Shown here: piece after piece, positions 34,012 through 42,754 of the stretch | Layout of the letters: each line of letters begins with the position of its first letter | Position numbering within the stretch: the stretch's first letter is position 1 | DNA from: Undibacterium pigrum | GTDB lineage: Bacteria > Pseudomonadota > Gammaproteobacteria > Burkholderiales > Burkholderiaceae_D | DNA: 64,000 bases | Reading direction: 5' to 3' | NCBI RefSeq assembly: GCF_003201815.1 | Contig: NZ_QJKB01000007.1 | Coordinates: 62,001 to 126,000, forward strand | Notes under the pieces: model-generated | Told to the model about the DNA's origin: nothing | Seen by the model: only the letters and a program-made list of their open reading frames with translations | Database searches by the model: none | Position numbers and translations under genes: made by a program

Positions 34012-34356
34012 ATGCAAATCACCCCCAGCACCATCGCCCGTGAACTGATGGGCGACATCGCCCCCAGGTTTGCCGAGCTGACCGATCAGGTCTTGTTCGA
34101 TGACATCTGGCAAAGGCCAGGCCTGCCAGCGCGTGAACGCAGCCTGATCACGGTTGCCAGCCTGATCGCCCTGAACCGCAGTGAGCAATTGCCCTTCCAC
34201 TTGCAGCGTGCGCTGGACAACGGCATCACCCATGCAGAGCTGGTGGAAGTGATTACACATCTGGCGTTTTATGCGGGCTGGCCCACGGCTGCGTCGGCCA
34301 TCAGCGCGCTGCGCCAGTTACCTGGATACCCAACCACTGCAAAATCAAAGGAGTAA
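34012..34356 (+). CDS. Carboxymuconolactone decarboxylase (CMD) family protein
   Basis: A 114-residue AhpD/CMD-like protein: DDIWQRPGLPARERSLITVA, then LNRSEQLPFHLQRALDNGIT and LVEVITHLAFYAGWPTAASA, the classical helix pattern. It lacks the CxxC of AhpD, so a decarboxylase or isomerase-like reaction is more likely than peroxide reduction. GGAG precedes the chosen ATG at eight bases. It is followed three bases later by a tautomerase gene and lies divergent to a LysR gene. Confidence 0.85.
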   Translation: MQITPSTIARELMGDIAPRFAELTDQVLFDDIWQRPGLPARERSLITVASLIALNRSEQLPFHLQRALDNGITHAELVEVITHLAFYAGWPTAASAISALRQLPGYPTTAKSKE

Positions 34357-34359
34357 ATC

Positions 34360-34764
34360 ATGCCCATGAGCCGCGTATCCCTGTTGAAGGGTAAATCATC
34401 TGCATACCTGCAAGCCTTGTCTGATGCCTTGCACCAGGCCCTGGTCGATGCCTATGAAGTGCCACTCAAAGACCGCTTCCAGATCATCCAGCAACACGAG
34501 GCCCATGAGCTGGTGTTTGACCGCGATTATCTCAGTCACCAGGGCCAGCCAAGGTCGGATGATTTTGTGCTGATACAGATCACCGCTGGCCGCCAGCGCA
34601 GTGCCGCCACCAAGCAGGCGTTCTACCAGCGCCTGGTTGAACTGCTGGCACAGTCGCCGGGGCTGAGGGCAGAGGATGTGATGGTCATCATCACTACCAC
34701 AGCGGCAGAGGACTGGTCATTTAGTGGCGGGCTTATATATGACGGGGTGGCGCGGTATGAGTGA
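34360..34764 (+). CDS. Tautomerase family protein
   Basis: A 134-residue protein beginning MPMSRVSLLKG; Pro2 would be the catalytic N-terminal proline after Met removal. Later segments (DFVLIQITAGRQRSAATKQA and DVMVIITTTAAEDWSF) match the longer, decarboxylase-type tautomerases (PF14552-like). It is probably co-transcribed with the CMD gene and controlled by the divergent LysR regulator. Confidence 0.85.
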   Translation: MPMSRVSLLKGKSSAYLQALSDALHQALVDAYEVPLKDRFQIIQQHEAHELVFDRDYLSHQGQPRSDDFVLIQITAGRQRSAATKQAFYQRLVELLAQSPGLRAEDVMVIITTTAAEDWSFSGGLIYDGVARYE

Positions 34765-34796
34765 GGCTGTGCAATTAAGGAGGTTGGGCCGGGTTC

Positions 34797-34898
34797 GTAG
34801 GTTGGGCTACGCTTCATCAGCCCAACACTCGGCGCTTGAATAAGGCATATGTTTATTAAAGGTCCAGTGTTGGGCTGATAACCCGTAGCCCAACCTAC
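34797..34898. repeat. GTAGGTTGGGCTACG palindromic element, copy 1
   Basis: A 102-base near-palindrome with ends GTAGGTTGGGCTACG and CGTAGCCCAACCTAC and inner CAGCCCAACACT / AGTGTTGGGCTG arms around a short A+T-rich core. Copies 2 and 3 are at 45854-45954 (inverted orientation) and 58421-58521. Sits between the tautomerase and DUF4865 genes. Confidence 0.85.
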
Positions 34899-34995
34899 AA
34901 TGCATAGACTGCCGAGGCCAAGCCCAAGCTACGAAGTTTTACCTTTCCCCTGTGATGGTAACGGAAGAAAAAATATTAATTAAAGGATGCTAAAC

Positions 34996-35613
34996 ATGCT
35001 CGCCATGCAATACAACTTCACCCTCCCTGCCGACTATGACATGGACATCGTGCGCCAGCGCATCGCCAGCAAGGGGCATATGCTGGACAACTTCCCTGGC
35101 CTGGCTTTCAAAGCTTATCTGCACACCAGCAAAGACAGCATAGCCACGGCATCGAGCCAGAATGTCTACGCCCCTTTTTATCTGTGGCATGACAATGAGG
35201 GCATGAACAATTTTCTCTGCGGCGATGGCTTCAGGGCCGTCTCGCATGCCTTTGGCTGGCCTGCGGTCAAGCAATGGTCGGTATGGCATAGCCATGTCGG
35301 TGAGCAGGTGCGCAGCGCCACATTCGCCACTCGCCAGATCAGCAGTATCGCGCCTTACACCGCACTGTGCAGCTTGCGTGAAGAAGAAACGGGCGCCGCA
35401 AAAAGACTCAGCCAGCAAGACGGCGTGCTGGCAACACTGGTGGCTTTTGATCCCAATGAATGGACACTGGTGCGCTTTACTTTATGGCGCGATGCGGCAG
35501 TGGCTAAAACTGCCGCACTGGCCGCGGGTTTTCCTGCGCATGTGCAGGTGTATGAAGTGGGGCATGTGTCCGCGCCGGATATGTATGTATCTTATTCTAC
35601 GATAAGTAACTGA
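34996..35613 (+). CDS. DUF4865 family protein
   Basis: A 205-residue cytoplasmic protein. The start MLAMQYNFTLPADYDM and then GHMLDNFPGLAFKAYL are typical of DUF4865. The ATG at 34996 has AAAGG nine bases upstream; an ATG three codons earlier is too close to that site. Members are often found next to LysR regulators and CMD or tautomerase genes, as here. Its 3' end overlaps the convergent Imm10-like gene by 22 bp. No reaction is known. Confidence 0.75.
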   Translation: MLAMQYNFTLPADYDMDIVRQRIASKGHMLDNFPGLAFKAYLHTSKDSIATASSQNVYAPFYLWHDNEGMNNFLCGDGFRAVSHAFGWPAVKQWSVWHSHVGEQVRSATFATRQISSIAPYTALCSLREEETGAAKRLSQQDGVLATLVAFDPNEWTLVRFTLWRDAAVAKTAALAAGFPAHVQVYEVGHVSAPDMYVSYSTISN

Positions 35614-35957
35614 TCCATCCTGTCCCAAAACGTGAACTCCAGCCCTTGCCTGAGCGCCGTGAACTGCGCGTCGCTGATGTTGAGGCAGATTTCAAAGCTG
35701 CTGATCTCTTTGCGCTGGTATAAGGGGGCGGCGAGTATGACGGTGAGCAGGTTTCTGCTGAGGCTCACGCTGGCGACGATGTTTTCACCGGCCTGGCACT
35801 GATCCTGGTATTCGATATATACGCCGGTGTCGTCTTCATCGCCGTGGATTTCATGGCGCTGGAATAGCAGGTATTCTTCACCATTGGTGACGCCCGTGGT
35901 GACGGTCTCATATTCGGTGTCCATGGCTGCTTCGCTGGCAGAGAACTGGATGATCAA
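35592..35957 (-). CDS. Imm10-like immunity family protein
   Basis: A 121-residue cytoplasmic protein. YLLFQRHEIHGDEDDTGVYI followed by LSRNLLTVILAAPL and FTALRQGLEFTF match the Imm10 pattern (an LxxQR strand, an acidic turn, and a final GLxxxF). Imm10 proteins are predicted immunity factors against secreted toxins. No toxin gene is adjacent, so it is an orphan if the call holds. Overlaps the DUF4865 gene end by 22 bp. Confidence 0.55.
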   Translation of the reverse strand: MIIQFSASEAAMDTEYETVTTGVTNGEEYLLFQRHEIHGDEDDTGVYIEYQDQCQAGENIVASVSLSRNLLTVILAAPLYQRKEISSFEICLNISDAQFTALRQGLEFTFWDRMDQLLIVE

Positions 35958-36111
35958 GGTATGTTCCTGGTGGTAGTTTTTCTTGGGGATGATACAGCGA
36001 TGAATGCGTTCAAATTTTCAGCCACTTTGACGGCAAACGAACTTTGCATCAATGTTCATACTGGCAGCGATGTGCGGTTCATCCACGATAAAAACAGGTA
36101 TTAAGAAAAAT

Positions 36112-36146
36112 TTGTAAGGAGTACGCGAGTTGTGTACTATACATCC
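36112..36146 (+). promoter_or_regulatory. Promoter embedded in nested inverted repeats (phage-like)
   Basis: TTGTAA (36112-36117) and TACTAT (36135-36140) are spaced by 17 bases and could form a sigma-70 promoter. They lie inside an interrupted palindrome with GTAAGGA on the left and TCCTTAC on the right, and a smaller one, AGTAC-N9-GTACT, in the centre. Overlap of promoter and palindrome is typical of repressor-controlled phage promoters. The rest of the 35958-36415 gap shows a weak hairpin ACACAGC/GCTGTGT near 36362 and no gene. Confidence 0.4.
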
Positions 36147-36415
36147 TTACGGGGGATGCGTGCATCTTATGCCCAAGCCTGACGTTTTTATTCTCTCTCT
36201 TTTCCGGATTGCATTTGCATAGTATTTTGCAGTGCATTCGTTGCGCATTCGTCGCGAACTCTCCGCACATTAATTCGCATACTTAGCACGTCGGTACATT
36301 GCTGCTCTTCCGTATTTCAAAACAGTAGTTTCAAAACTGCACTTTCAATAATTAATTCCACACACAGCTCATCTGGCTGTGTTTCATCACGCATTTTTTA
36401 AGGACTTCATTGAAT

Positions 36416-36517
36416 ATGATGATACCGACGTACACGCACGGCCATGCAAATCCAGGGCTGGCCTCCGACTATATCAAGCGCTGCCAGGTAGCAAGCACAG
36501 TGGGAGGCCAGGTATGA
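36416..36517 (+). CDS. Possible 33-residue leader or small phage protein
   Basis: Short frame MMIPTYTHGHANPGLASDYI followed by 13 more residues, ending with TGA that overlaps the ATG of the DUF1376 gene (ATGA at 36514-36517). AAGGA lies about 11 bases before its ATG. The exact overlap and ribosome binding site suggest a translated small gene or leader coupling translation of the next gene; size alone gives little support. Confidence 0.4.
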   Translation: MMIPTYTHGHANPGLASDYIKRCQVASTVGGQV

Positions 36518-37368
36518 ATTTCTATCCTTTCCACCTGGGCGATTATGCCTCGCACACCCGTCATCTTGGCTTGCTGGAAGACCTGGCTTACCGCCGTATG
36601 CTGGACTTGTATTACACCACTGAAACTGCCTTGCCAGCCGACGCAGAAAAAGTGGCGCGCCTGATAGGCATGCGCGCACATCTGCAAGAAGTGAGCGATG
36701 TCTTGTCTGATTTCTTTGTGATCACAGATGCAGGTCATACCCATAGCCGTTGTGAAGAGGAACTGGCTTTGTACCGGGCCAAGGCTGATCGTGCCAAGTC
36801 GGCCAACAAGGCGCGCTGGGGTGGTGCCAGGGTAAATGGGATAAGAGATGCAGATGAGGAGTTTGTGAAATCAGAAACAAGATCAGAAGCGAACTTATAT
36901 CCAGCCTCACATGCAAACACATCTGCAAAAACACAAACAACATCACAAGCGGTTCAGATCGCAACCAATAACCATGAACCAGCAAGCAAGAACCATAAAC
37001 CAGTAAACAATCAACCAGTAAAAAAAATAGAACCAAAATCAAAATCAAAAACAAAAGCTGCGGCGACGCCGCAGCTGTGCGATGAACTTTTTGAATACGC
37101 ATGGGAAGATTATCCCAAGACTGCTGCATGCAATAAAGATGCCGCTTACCAGGCCTGGACTGCCCGTCTTGCAGAAGGCGCCAACGCCAATATCATGTTT
37201 GGTGGTGCCGCTTGTTATGGTTCTTTTGTTCAAGATAAACAGGTCGAGCTTGATGCCGTGATGAATATCAGTGTGTTCTTTGGCCCTGAAAAACATTATC
37301 TGCAAGACTGGGAAAAGCGTCCGTTATGGAAGCCTGAAGAGACTTATTTTGATGAGGAAGAATATTGA
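36514..37368 (+). CDS. DUF1376 phage replication-type protein
   Basis: A 284-residue cytoplasmic protein. The N terminus MNFYPFHLGDYASHTRHLGL with LEDLAYRRMLDLYYTTE is the DUF1376 domain seen in phage and prophage genes at the replication-initiator position. A long Asn/Lys/Gln-rich linker (about residues 125-190) follows, then a helical tail. GGAGG lies seven bases before the ATG, which excludes the longer upstream frame. No integrase, repressor or capsid genes are near, so this is a prophage relic or domesticated gene. Confidence 0.75.
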   Translation: MNFYPFHLGDYASHTRHLGLLEDLAYRRMLDLYYTTETALPADAEKVARLIGMRAHLQEVSDVLSDFFVITDAGHTHSRCEEELALYRAKADRAKSANKARWGGARVNGIRDADEEFVKSETRSEANLYPASHANTSAKTQTTSQAVQIATNNHEPASKNHKPVNNQPVKKIEPKSKSKTKAAATPQLCDELFEYAWEDYPKTAACNKDAAYQAWTARLAEGANANIMFGGAACYGSFVQDKQVELDAVMNISVFFGPEKHYLQDWEKRPLWKPEETYFDEEEY

Positions 37369-37553
37369 TTTGCATGCAGACTTTGAAGATAACTCAGGCG
37401 GCATAGTGAAGCAGCAGGGGGGGGAATTATATTTTATGCGGCAGACATGATCAGTTCCCCAATCCAGTAAAATAAACTATAAAATACTGTAGACAATTAC
37501 CGTGATTATCCTGCACGCACGTCCAGCATATGGAATTTATTCCGGAGCAAATA

Positions 37554-38240
37554 ATGATCCCCGTCACCTTATATGAAATCCCTTATTTCACTTGCGACGT
37601 GGCACCGGTAGAGCAGGTGCTGAGTGCTAGCGATCTTGCGCAGTCAGCCGCGAAGCTAAAAAATGGCAAGCATCTGGTGCGTTGTCTTACCAGGCGTGAA
37701 GCATTTGTCAGTACCCAGGCGCTTGTCATACCAGGCAAGGCTTGTGTGTTCGATGCAATGAGTATCAACTGGGAAAACCGGGCCTGGAATTTTGTTGATA
37801 GCGAAGTCAGAAAATATGCGGCGCGGATCAACAGCAAGGGGCAGTGCCCGGTAGTGGATTATCGTGAAAAATTCTACCCCGGCCAGCATTGGACAGAAAT
37901 TTATCCTGGAACGACGCTGGAAGCTGCGATGGAAATCAAGAACCTGGCCGAACTTAGCGGCATCGCCCTCTTGCGCAAGGCCGGCCTGCCATGGGACAGG
38001 TATAGTCGTAACCCGGATGATCCAGCCAAGTTGCACGTAGAGGCTGTACATGAGGTAGAGGCAGAGCGTTGCCTGGATGAGTGGGACCGTCTCTGGCCTG
38101 TTAGTCTGAATCTTGATAAACCTGTGCAGTGCTACCGAGCTTCGATGATTCGAGGTTTTGATTATGTTGAATGGATGGAATTTGCCAGATACAAGGATGG
38201 CAGCATTCGTTTCAAGGGAACGAATTACGTCATTGCCTGA
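37554..38240 (+). CDS. Hypothetical protein
   Basis: A 228-residue protein beginning MIPVTLYEIPYFTCDVAPVE, soluble, with no signal peptide. Aromatic residues are frequent in the second half (FYPGQHWTEIYPGTTLE and DYVEWMEFARYKDG). The start was set at the ATG with GGAG eight bases upstream. Together with the DUF1376 gene it may belong to the same imported segment. No family recognised. Confidence 0.55.
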   Translation: MIPVTLYEIPYFTCDVAPVEQVLSASDLAQSAAKLKNGKHLVRCLTRREAFVSTQALVIPGKACVFDAMSINWENRAWNFVDSEVRKYAARINSKGQCPVVDYREKFYPGQHWTEIYPGTTLEAAMEIKNLAELSGIALLRKAGLPWDRYSRNPDDPAKLHVEAVHEVEAERCLDEWDRLWPVSLNLDKPVQCYRASMIRGFDYVEWMEFARYKDGSIRFKGTNYVIA

Positions 38241-38251
38241 CTTACAGCTTT

Positions 38252-38350
38252 GTAGCCAGGAGTGGCTTTGGCCGCGAACATTCGTTAGTGCTGGCTATAA
38301 GTGTAATCCGGGCAATGTTGTACTTGCTGTTCGTGGCTAAAGCTGCTTCA
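38252..38350. repeat. Degenerate REP-like palindrome
   Basis: Arms AGGAGTGGCTTTGGCCGCGAA and TTCGTGGCTAAAGCTGCTTCA are decayed forms of the REP arms seen at 5211, 20200, 20334 and 59899. Its right end provides the stop codon (TGA, 38348-38350 on the minus strand) of the papain-like lipoprotein gene. Confidence 0.6.
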
Positions 38351-39553
38351 ACGTGCCGACGCTGGCACTGCGCGGAAAGCCGCCGTCTGGTCAGACATGA
38401 TTTTTACCGGCGGCAGCTCATAGGTAGAACTGGTGGCAGTAAAAGTAAAGCTCTGGTAAGCCGCGCCGGCATTGGCGTTGAAGGATGAATTGGGTATGGC
38501 CTTCAGTGAATTGTATTGATACACATTATATTTAACACCAGCGGTCAAACCGTAAACGGTGGCGGTCAGTGTCAATGGAGCTGCTGCTGGCGGCGTGCTT
38601 GAGCCTTTGCTCATGGCAGGGTTTTCGTAGTTCAAATTCGTTGCCAGGCGCACTGGCACAGTTTCCTTATTCAAGTCGATGATACCGGTGATTGCCACTG
38701 CTGAATTTTGATTGCTGCTATTGGTGTGCAAGGCCAGCGAATAAGGTGGCGAAGTTGGTGCATTCGCCTGTACCCGCGTCATCTGGAACTTGTCGAAGCC
38801 ATACTGGAACAAATATGCTGCCGCGACAGGTGGCGCCGTAAACTGATTGGGGTAGTTGACATTGTTGGTGCCGTCATTGTCACTGATCTGCAAAATATCG
38901 TCAGGGTAGTAAGTCTGGTTAAAACCCGGCACCAAAGGGTGGTTGGAGGCAATGCCATTGACCGGCACGATATGGTCATAGCTGGAAAAACCTGCCGAGG
39001 GATTGCCACCAGGCGCATACCAATTGACATAGACCCCCATGATCACAGGATAGCCTGCCAGCACATGGCCCTTGATCCAGGCCAGATACTGGTTGGTGCT
39101 AACCATGTTTGCCTGCCCATCCCATTCAACTGCCGTCAGATGCATATTGGCTGCGGCTGTCAAATCATTGACTGACACAAGCAACTGGCTTTTTTCGTCG
39201 GTTTGGTTGATGCCCGGGGTTGCCGCATCGCGCGCCGTGTATTGCGACACATACTGGCCATAATATAAACCCGCACTGATAAAGGCTGTTTCACCACAAT
39301 AACCGTAATTGGCATTCCACTGATGGCGTGGCGGGATCGCCAATGACATGGAGTACGTTGCCCCCGCTGGCGGCGGAGGAGAATCTGCTGGAACCGGCCC
39401 CGGCAATATCACGGGCACCAGGCCAGTGCTGACCGGGATTTGCGTGCTGTTATCCTGCACATTGCTGCTACCACCGCCTGAGCCGCCACCGCAGCCTGCC
39501 AATATCGTTCCCAACAAACTAACTGCCAGGATGCCAGTGATCTTTTTATGCAT
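38348..39553 (-). CDS. Exported lipoprotein with papain-like (C39-type) cysteine peptidase domain
   Basis: A 401-residue lipoprotein: signal peptide with lipobox LAGC (lipidated Cys21), then a Gly/Ser and Pro-rich linker. From residue 70 comes a domain RHQWNANYGYCGETAFIS with Cys86, YDHIVPVNGI with His194 and ISDNDG with Asp225, in the order and spacing of papain-fold (C39-like) peptidases. Gln78 before the Cys could form the oxyanion hole. The last about 130 residues look like a beta-sandwich. It could cleave an exported peptide or act on peptidoglycan-linked proteins; the substrate is unknown. It stands alone. Confidence 0.6.
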   Translation of the reverse strand: MHKKITGILAVSLLGTILAGCGGGSGGGSSNVQDNSTQIPVSTGLVPVILPGPVPADSPPPPAGATYSMSLAIPPRHQWNANYGYCGETAFISAGLYYGQYVSQYTARDAATPGINQTDEKSQLLVSVNDLTAAANMHLTAVEWDGQANMVSTNQYLAWIKGHVLAGYPVIMGVYVNWYAPGGNPSAGFSSYDHIVPVNGIASNHPLVPGFNQTYYPDDILQISDNDGTNNVNYPNQFTAPPVAAAYLFQYGFDKFQMTRVQANAPTSPPYSLALHTNSSNQNSAVAITGIIDLNKETVPVRLATNLNYENPAMSKGSSTPPAAAPLTLTATVYGLTAGVKYNVYQYNSLKAIPNSSFNANAGAAYQSFTFTATSSTYELPPVKIMSDQTAAFRAVPASAR

Positions 39554-39696
39554 GAAGTCTCCGTATTTTGCGTGAAATTTTTATTCGCGTCATTCTTCTC
39601 ACAGGTCTTGCTGATTCACCTGAAGTGGCCGGACAGTTGAGTGCTAGCAATTATGCAATGATTTCCTTGCCAGATGAGAAAAATCGCAAACTCTTT

Positions 39697-39770
39697 AAGC
39701 AAGCAAGCAAGCAAGCAAGCAAGCCAGCCAGCAAGCCAGCAAGCCAGCAAGCCAGCAAGCCAGGCCAGGC
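39697..39770. repeat. AAGC/AGCC short tandem repeat
   Basis: About six copies of AAGC followed by AGCC/AGCAAGCC units over 74 bases. One in-frame translation (a 77-residue frame from 39568) reads as KQASKQASKPASKPAS and is not credible as a gene. The repeat lies upstream of the membrane protein gene at 39880 and could change length by slippage. The gap 39554-39879 holds nothing else recognisable. Confidence 0.8.
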
Positions 39771-39879
39771 CATGCCACAAGCACTGGAAGAGGAAGAGTA
39801 AATGCATTGCTGCGGCAGTCTTGTACGCTTTGTGGCCTGTGCTAGACTGCCAATTTCTCGCTAAACCCAGTCATCTACC

Positions 39880-40536
39880 ATGCCAGAAACTATCCATACT
39901 GCAGGCCAGGGGCATGCGCAATTACAACTCAATACGCATATCACACCGGCCTTTATAGCTAGGCTGGATGTAGAGTTACAACAGTTGCTGCATGGCCGCT
40001 TCAAGGCATTACGCCAGCGCATGATGCCAGCAAAAACGGCAGCACGGCTGACGACCATCGTCAAATATCTGAGCATTGCCGGCTTGTGTCTGTGTGTGCT
40101 GCTGTTTGCACTGGGTGGCTTGCTGTTTCATGGTATCAGGCTAGAGGTGGCATTTGCTGTTTTTTTCCTGATCATGCTGGTCCTGCACTGGGACAAGAAT
40201 AAGCGTATCGCAAAGAATGAAAAATTCTTTGGCCCGTATTGGAACTGGCTTGCCAGAAACAGCACAAACCGCATGCTCAAAGTCGCCAAAGCCGCGGCTC
40301 CCTTCAATGCCGAATATCACTTCCAGGGTAATATCGCCAGCTATTACCGCGTCGGCAGCGCAGGCAAGGTCCTGGCCTGGAAGCGCGAAATGCGCCACTT
40401 CTACCTGCCTGGCCAGCATGTCAGCCTGCTGTTCAAAAAGCAGACATCCATCTATCCCTATGCAATTATCCTGCATGAGCAAGCGCAAGAGCTAGCGGCT
40501 TATCTGGAGAGGCTAGGAGTGGTGCGGATAGGCTAG
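39880..40536 (+). CDS. Hypothetical membrane protein
   Basis: A 218-residue protein. Two adjacent membrane segments lie at about residues 63-84 and 87-103, flanked by a charged N-terminal part and a C-terminal cytoplasmic domain (YHFQGNIASYYRVGSAGKVL, then HVSLLFKKQTSIYPYAIIL). The arrangement resembles YcxB/PH-like membrane proteins, but the sequence match is weak. Function unknown. Confidence 0.6.
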   Translation: MPETIHTAGQGHAQLQLNTHITPAFIARLDVELQQLLHGRFKALRQRMMPAKTAARLTTIVKYLSIAGLCLCVLLFALGGLLFHGIRLEVAFAVFFLIMLVLHWDKNKRIAKNEKFFGPYWNWLARNSTNRMLKVAKAAAPFNAEYHFQGNIASYYRVGSAGKVLAWKREMRHFYLPGQHVSLLFKKQTSIYPYAIILHEQAQELAAYLERLGVVRIG

Positions 40537-40807
40537 CTTTGAGATGTTGGCCTGATCCTAAGGGTTAAGCGCTGCTACCCCAGTAGCCTTGAAATCTCCC
40601 ACACTACAGGTAATCACTGTTATGCCATGCACCAGCGCTGTCTGCCTTCATGCACGACAGCGCATTTCATGCACCGGAATTTTCTATTTGAACGAACCGG
40701 AAACACAGATAAAGAACGAAATGGCTTTCCTTGACAGGTTAGTACAATTGCCTGTCTCAGCATACCTTGACTTGATCTTGAAGAGAGGCAAAGATCGGAG
40801 AGGGCTT

Positions 40808-41257
40808 TTAAGGCTCTTCGCAAAAATGTATACCGGGTTCCTGCTCTAGTATTTGTTTCAATTCACGATCTAATTTTTCATAAGCTGTTTTTGTATCGAG
40901 TTTCCCCAGCATACTTAAAAAATGTGACTTGAAATAGAAAAATGGAATTTCCACTTCCGCGAAGGCACGCCAGATGATATCTGATGGCTTTGGCGTAACG
41001 GCTGGATCAAAATTTTCCGCGGCGGTTTCTGTCAGCAGGGAACCACAGCCTACCCAAAGCAAATAACTATCTCTCCTGCACATGACACACCAGCCCCAGT
41101 CTTCAGGTATCAACTCTTCAACTTCGTAGCCAAGCTCCTTGAATTTCACGCATAGCCAGTTGCCCAGTTCTTTTCCATAACACGCCGGATTGGTCTCGTC
41201 ATCTTCACCAGGCAGGACACTGAAAAGATTGGATGTAAACGAGTATGTCGGATTCAT
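40808..41257 (-). CDS. Hypothetical protein with EDWGW motif
   Basis: A 149-residue cytoplasmic protein. The central NPACYGKELGNWLCVKFKEL and ELIPEDWGWCVMCRRDSY with LLWVGCGS form a pattern (an amphipathic helix, then EDWGW and LWVGCG) that I know from uncharacterised stand-alone proteins near toxin/immunity genes, but cannot name. The chosen ATG is 13 codons inside the longest frame, with a weak GAAAG upstream. It stands alone. Confidence 0.55.
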   Translation of the reverse strand: MNPTYSFTSNLFSVLPGEDDETNPACYGKELGNWLCVKFKELGYEVEELIPEDWGWCVMCRRDSYLLWVGCGSLLTETAAENFDPAVTPKPSDIIWRAFAEVEIPFFYFKSHFLSMLGKLDTKTAYEKLDRELKQILEQEPGIHFCEEP

Positions 41258-41377
41258 ATTGCTTTCAATTACTGATGCGCTTGATACCATGGACACTGCT
41301 TCCTTCCAGGTAGAGGGTAAGTGTGGTGCAAGATAACTCTCTACCCTGCATGTTACATCACGATTACCCGCCTGCCA

Positions 41378-42754
41378 CTACTTCCCACCCTGCAAAGCCT
41401 TCTTCAAGAACGCCATCGTCGCAGGCCAGGCAATAGTCTGTGCCTGTCCGTCTTCTCTGGCATTGCCACCCATGGCAAACGGTGTTTGGTAATCATTGGG
41501 GCTATAGCCATCGCCACCGACCAGGTGCCCGGCTTTGGGGAAGGAGAGTAGCTCTGTCTCTAGCCCCGCAGCTTTGCGGCTGGTGACGATGTTGTTGGCC
41601 ATTTCCAGCGCTGGCCACATCTGGTCGTCGCCACCGGCAATCAGCAAGAGTTTGCCCTTGAAGTTTTCTACCGCGATGCGGGCAGCTTTGGCGCGTTCAG
41701 GGTTGGCTTTGCGGCCTTCTATGTAGATATGGCCCAGCACAGGCTGGGTGGTGGCAAAGGCCTTGTCCAGCCCGGCATTGGGTGTGAAGGGCAGGGGTTT
41801 GCCCTGATAGCTGAAGCTGCCATAGCGGCCAGCTTCGAGCAGCCTGTCCATGGCAAAACCTTCCCACACCAGGTCGCTGGGGGCGATGGCGACCACGGCT
41901 TTGACCCAGGGCAACAGGCTGGCAGACAGCAATGCCATCTCTGCACCTTTGGAGCCGCCCATCAAGGCGATATGGCTGCTGTCTATGTCATTGCGTGCGG
42001 CCAGGGTTTTATACAGGGCATCGAGGCCATCGATGGGGATGTCGATAAAGTCCTTGGGCAAGCCTGGCACTTCCTGCCCGCGTGGTGTGTTGGGCGAGTA
42101 GTAAGGGTAGCTGACGGCAGCAAAGCCGCGGGCTGCCAGCTTGAGGCCAAAGCGCCGTCCGGCAGAATCACCGCCTTCAGAACCGCCAAGGATGATGACG
42201 ACAGGTGGTTTGCTGTCAGCGTTGACGCTGGTGGCGGGCAGGTAAATCTTAGTACCGGCATGCCCGCCGATGGTTTCAGTCTTGACGGGTGTGATGCTGC
42301 TGCGCAGAGCAAACTTCATTTGTGCCAGTTGTTGCTGGCCTGCCAGTGCGGTCAGCCGGGTTTCTGCGGCTTGCCAGTCTGCATCGACTTTATTGCTGGG
42401 TTGCATGGACCAGAACAGGCCAGCCGCATCCACACCGGTATAGCTGCCTGCTTTTGATGCGCTTGTGGCCAGCGTGATATTACCCTGCGCATCGGCCTGC
42501 ATTTCTACAGTTGACATATAGATGGGCGCATTGGGGGCAAAGCGGCGCTCGGCAAGGATATTGACCGTCTGGCCTGGCTGCAAGCCCTTGAGGCTGATGC
42601 CCAGAGGCTCACCAGACAGTGCAGGGTTGCTGGCTGTCATGCTGAAGCTGGCGGCTTCTTGCGCGCTGGCATGATGTGCACTGAAGGCGCCAAGCAAGAG
42701 CAGGCTGGCTAATGCCCTGGATAGCAAAGGTTCGGCATAGTGATGAAGATACAT
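41378..42754 (-). CDS. BAAT-type acyl-CoA thioesterase/alpha-beta hydrolase, exported
   Basis: A 458-residue protein with a signal peptide (SRALASLLLLGAFSAHHASA). Residues about 36-160 are the beta-sandwich domain of acyl-CoA thioesterase/bile-acid-CoA:amino-acid acyltransferases. The alpha/beta hydrolase domain follows, with nucleophile Ser268 in GGSKG (Cys in BAAT itself), acid in AGGDDQMWP and His in KAGHLVGG. The export signal is unusual for CoA thioesterases and suggests another ester or amide substrate outside the cytoplasm. GGAG precedes the start. Confidence 0.8.
   Translation of the reverse strand: MYLHHYAEPLLSRALASLLLLGAFSAHHASAQEAASFSMTASNPALSGEPLGISLKGLQPGQTVNILAERRFAPNAPIYMSTVEMQADAQGNITLATSASKAGSYTGVDAAGLFWSMQPSNKVDADWQAAETRLTALAGQQQLAQMKFALRSSITPVKTETIGGHAGTKIYLPATSVNADSKPPVVIILGGSEGGDSAGRRFGLKLAARGFAAVSYPYYSPNTPRGQEVPGLPKDFIDIPIDGLDALYKTLAARNDIDSSHIALMGGSKGAEMALLSASLLPWVKAVVAIAPSDLVWEGFAMDRLLEAGRYGSFSYQGKPLPFTPNAGLDKAFATTQPVLGHIYIEGRKANPERAKAARIAVENFKGKLLLIAGGDDQMWPALEMANNIVTSRKAAGLETELLSFPKAGHLVGGDGYSPNDYQTPFAMGGNAREDGQAQTIAWPATMAFLKKALQGGK

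Noticed and set aside
36079..36270. 63-residue minus-strand frame in the phage-like control region
   Set aside because: No ribosome binding site, and it lies across the promoter palindromes; judged non-coding.
39568..39801. 77-residue frame rich in KQASKPAS repeats
   Set aside because: It is the translation of a short tandem DNA repeat (39697-39770), with no ribosome binding site and no family resemblance.
40589..40849. 86-residue plus-strand frame upstream of the EDWGW protein
   Set aside because: It overlaps the 3' end of the better supported minus-strand gene, has no ribosome binding site and no recognisable features.
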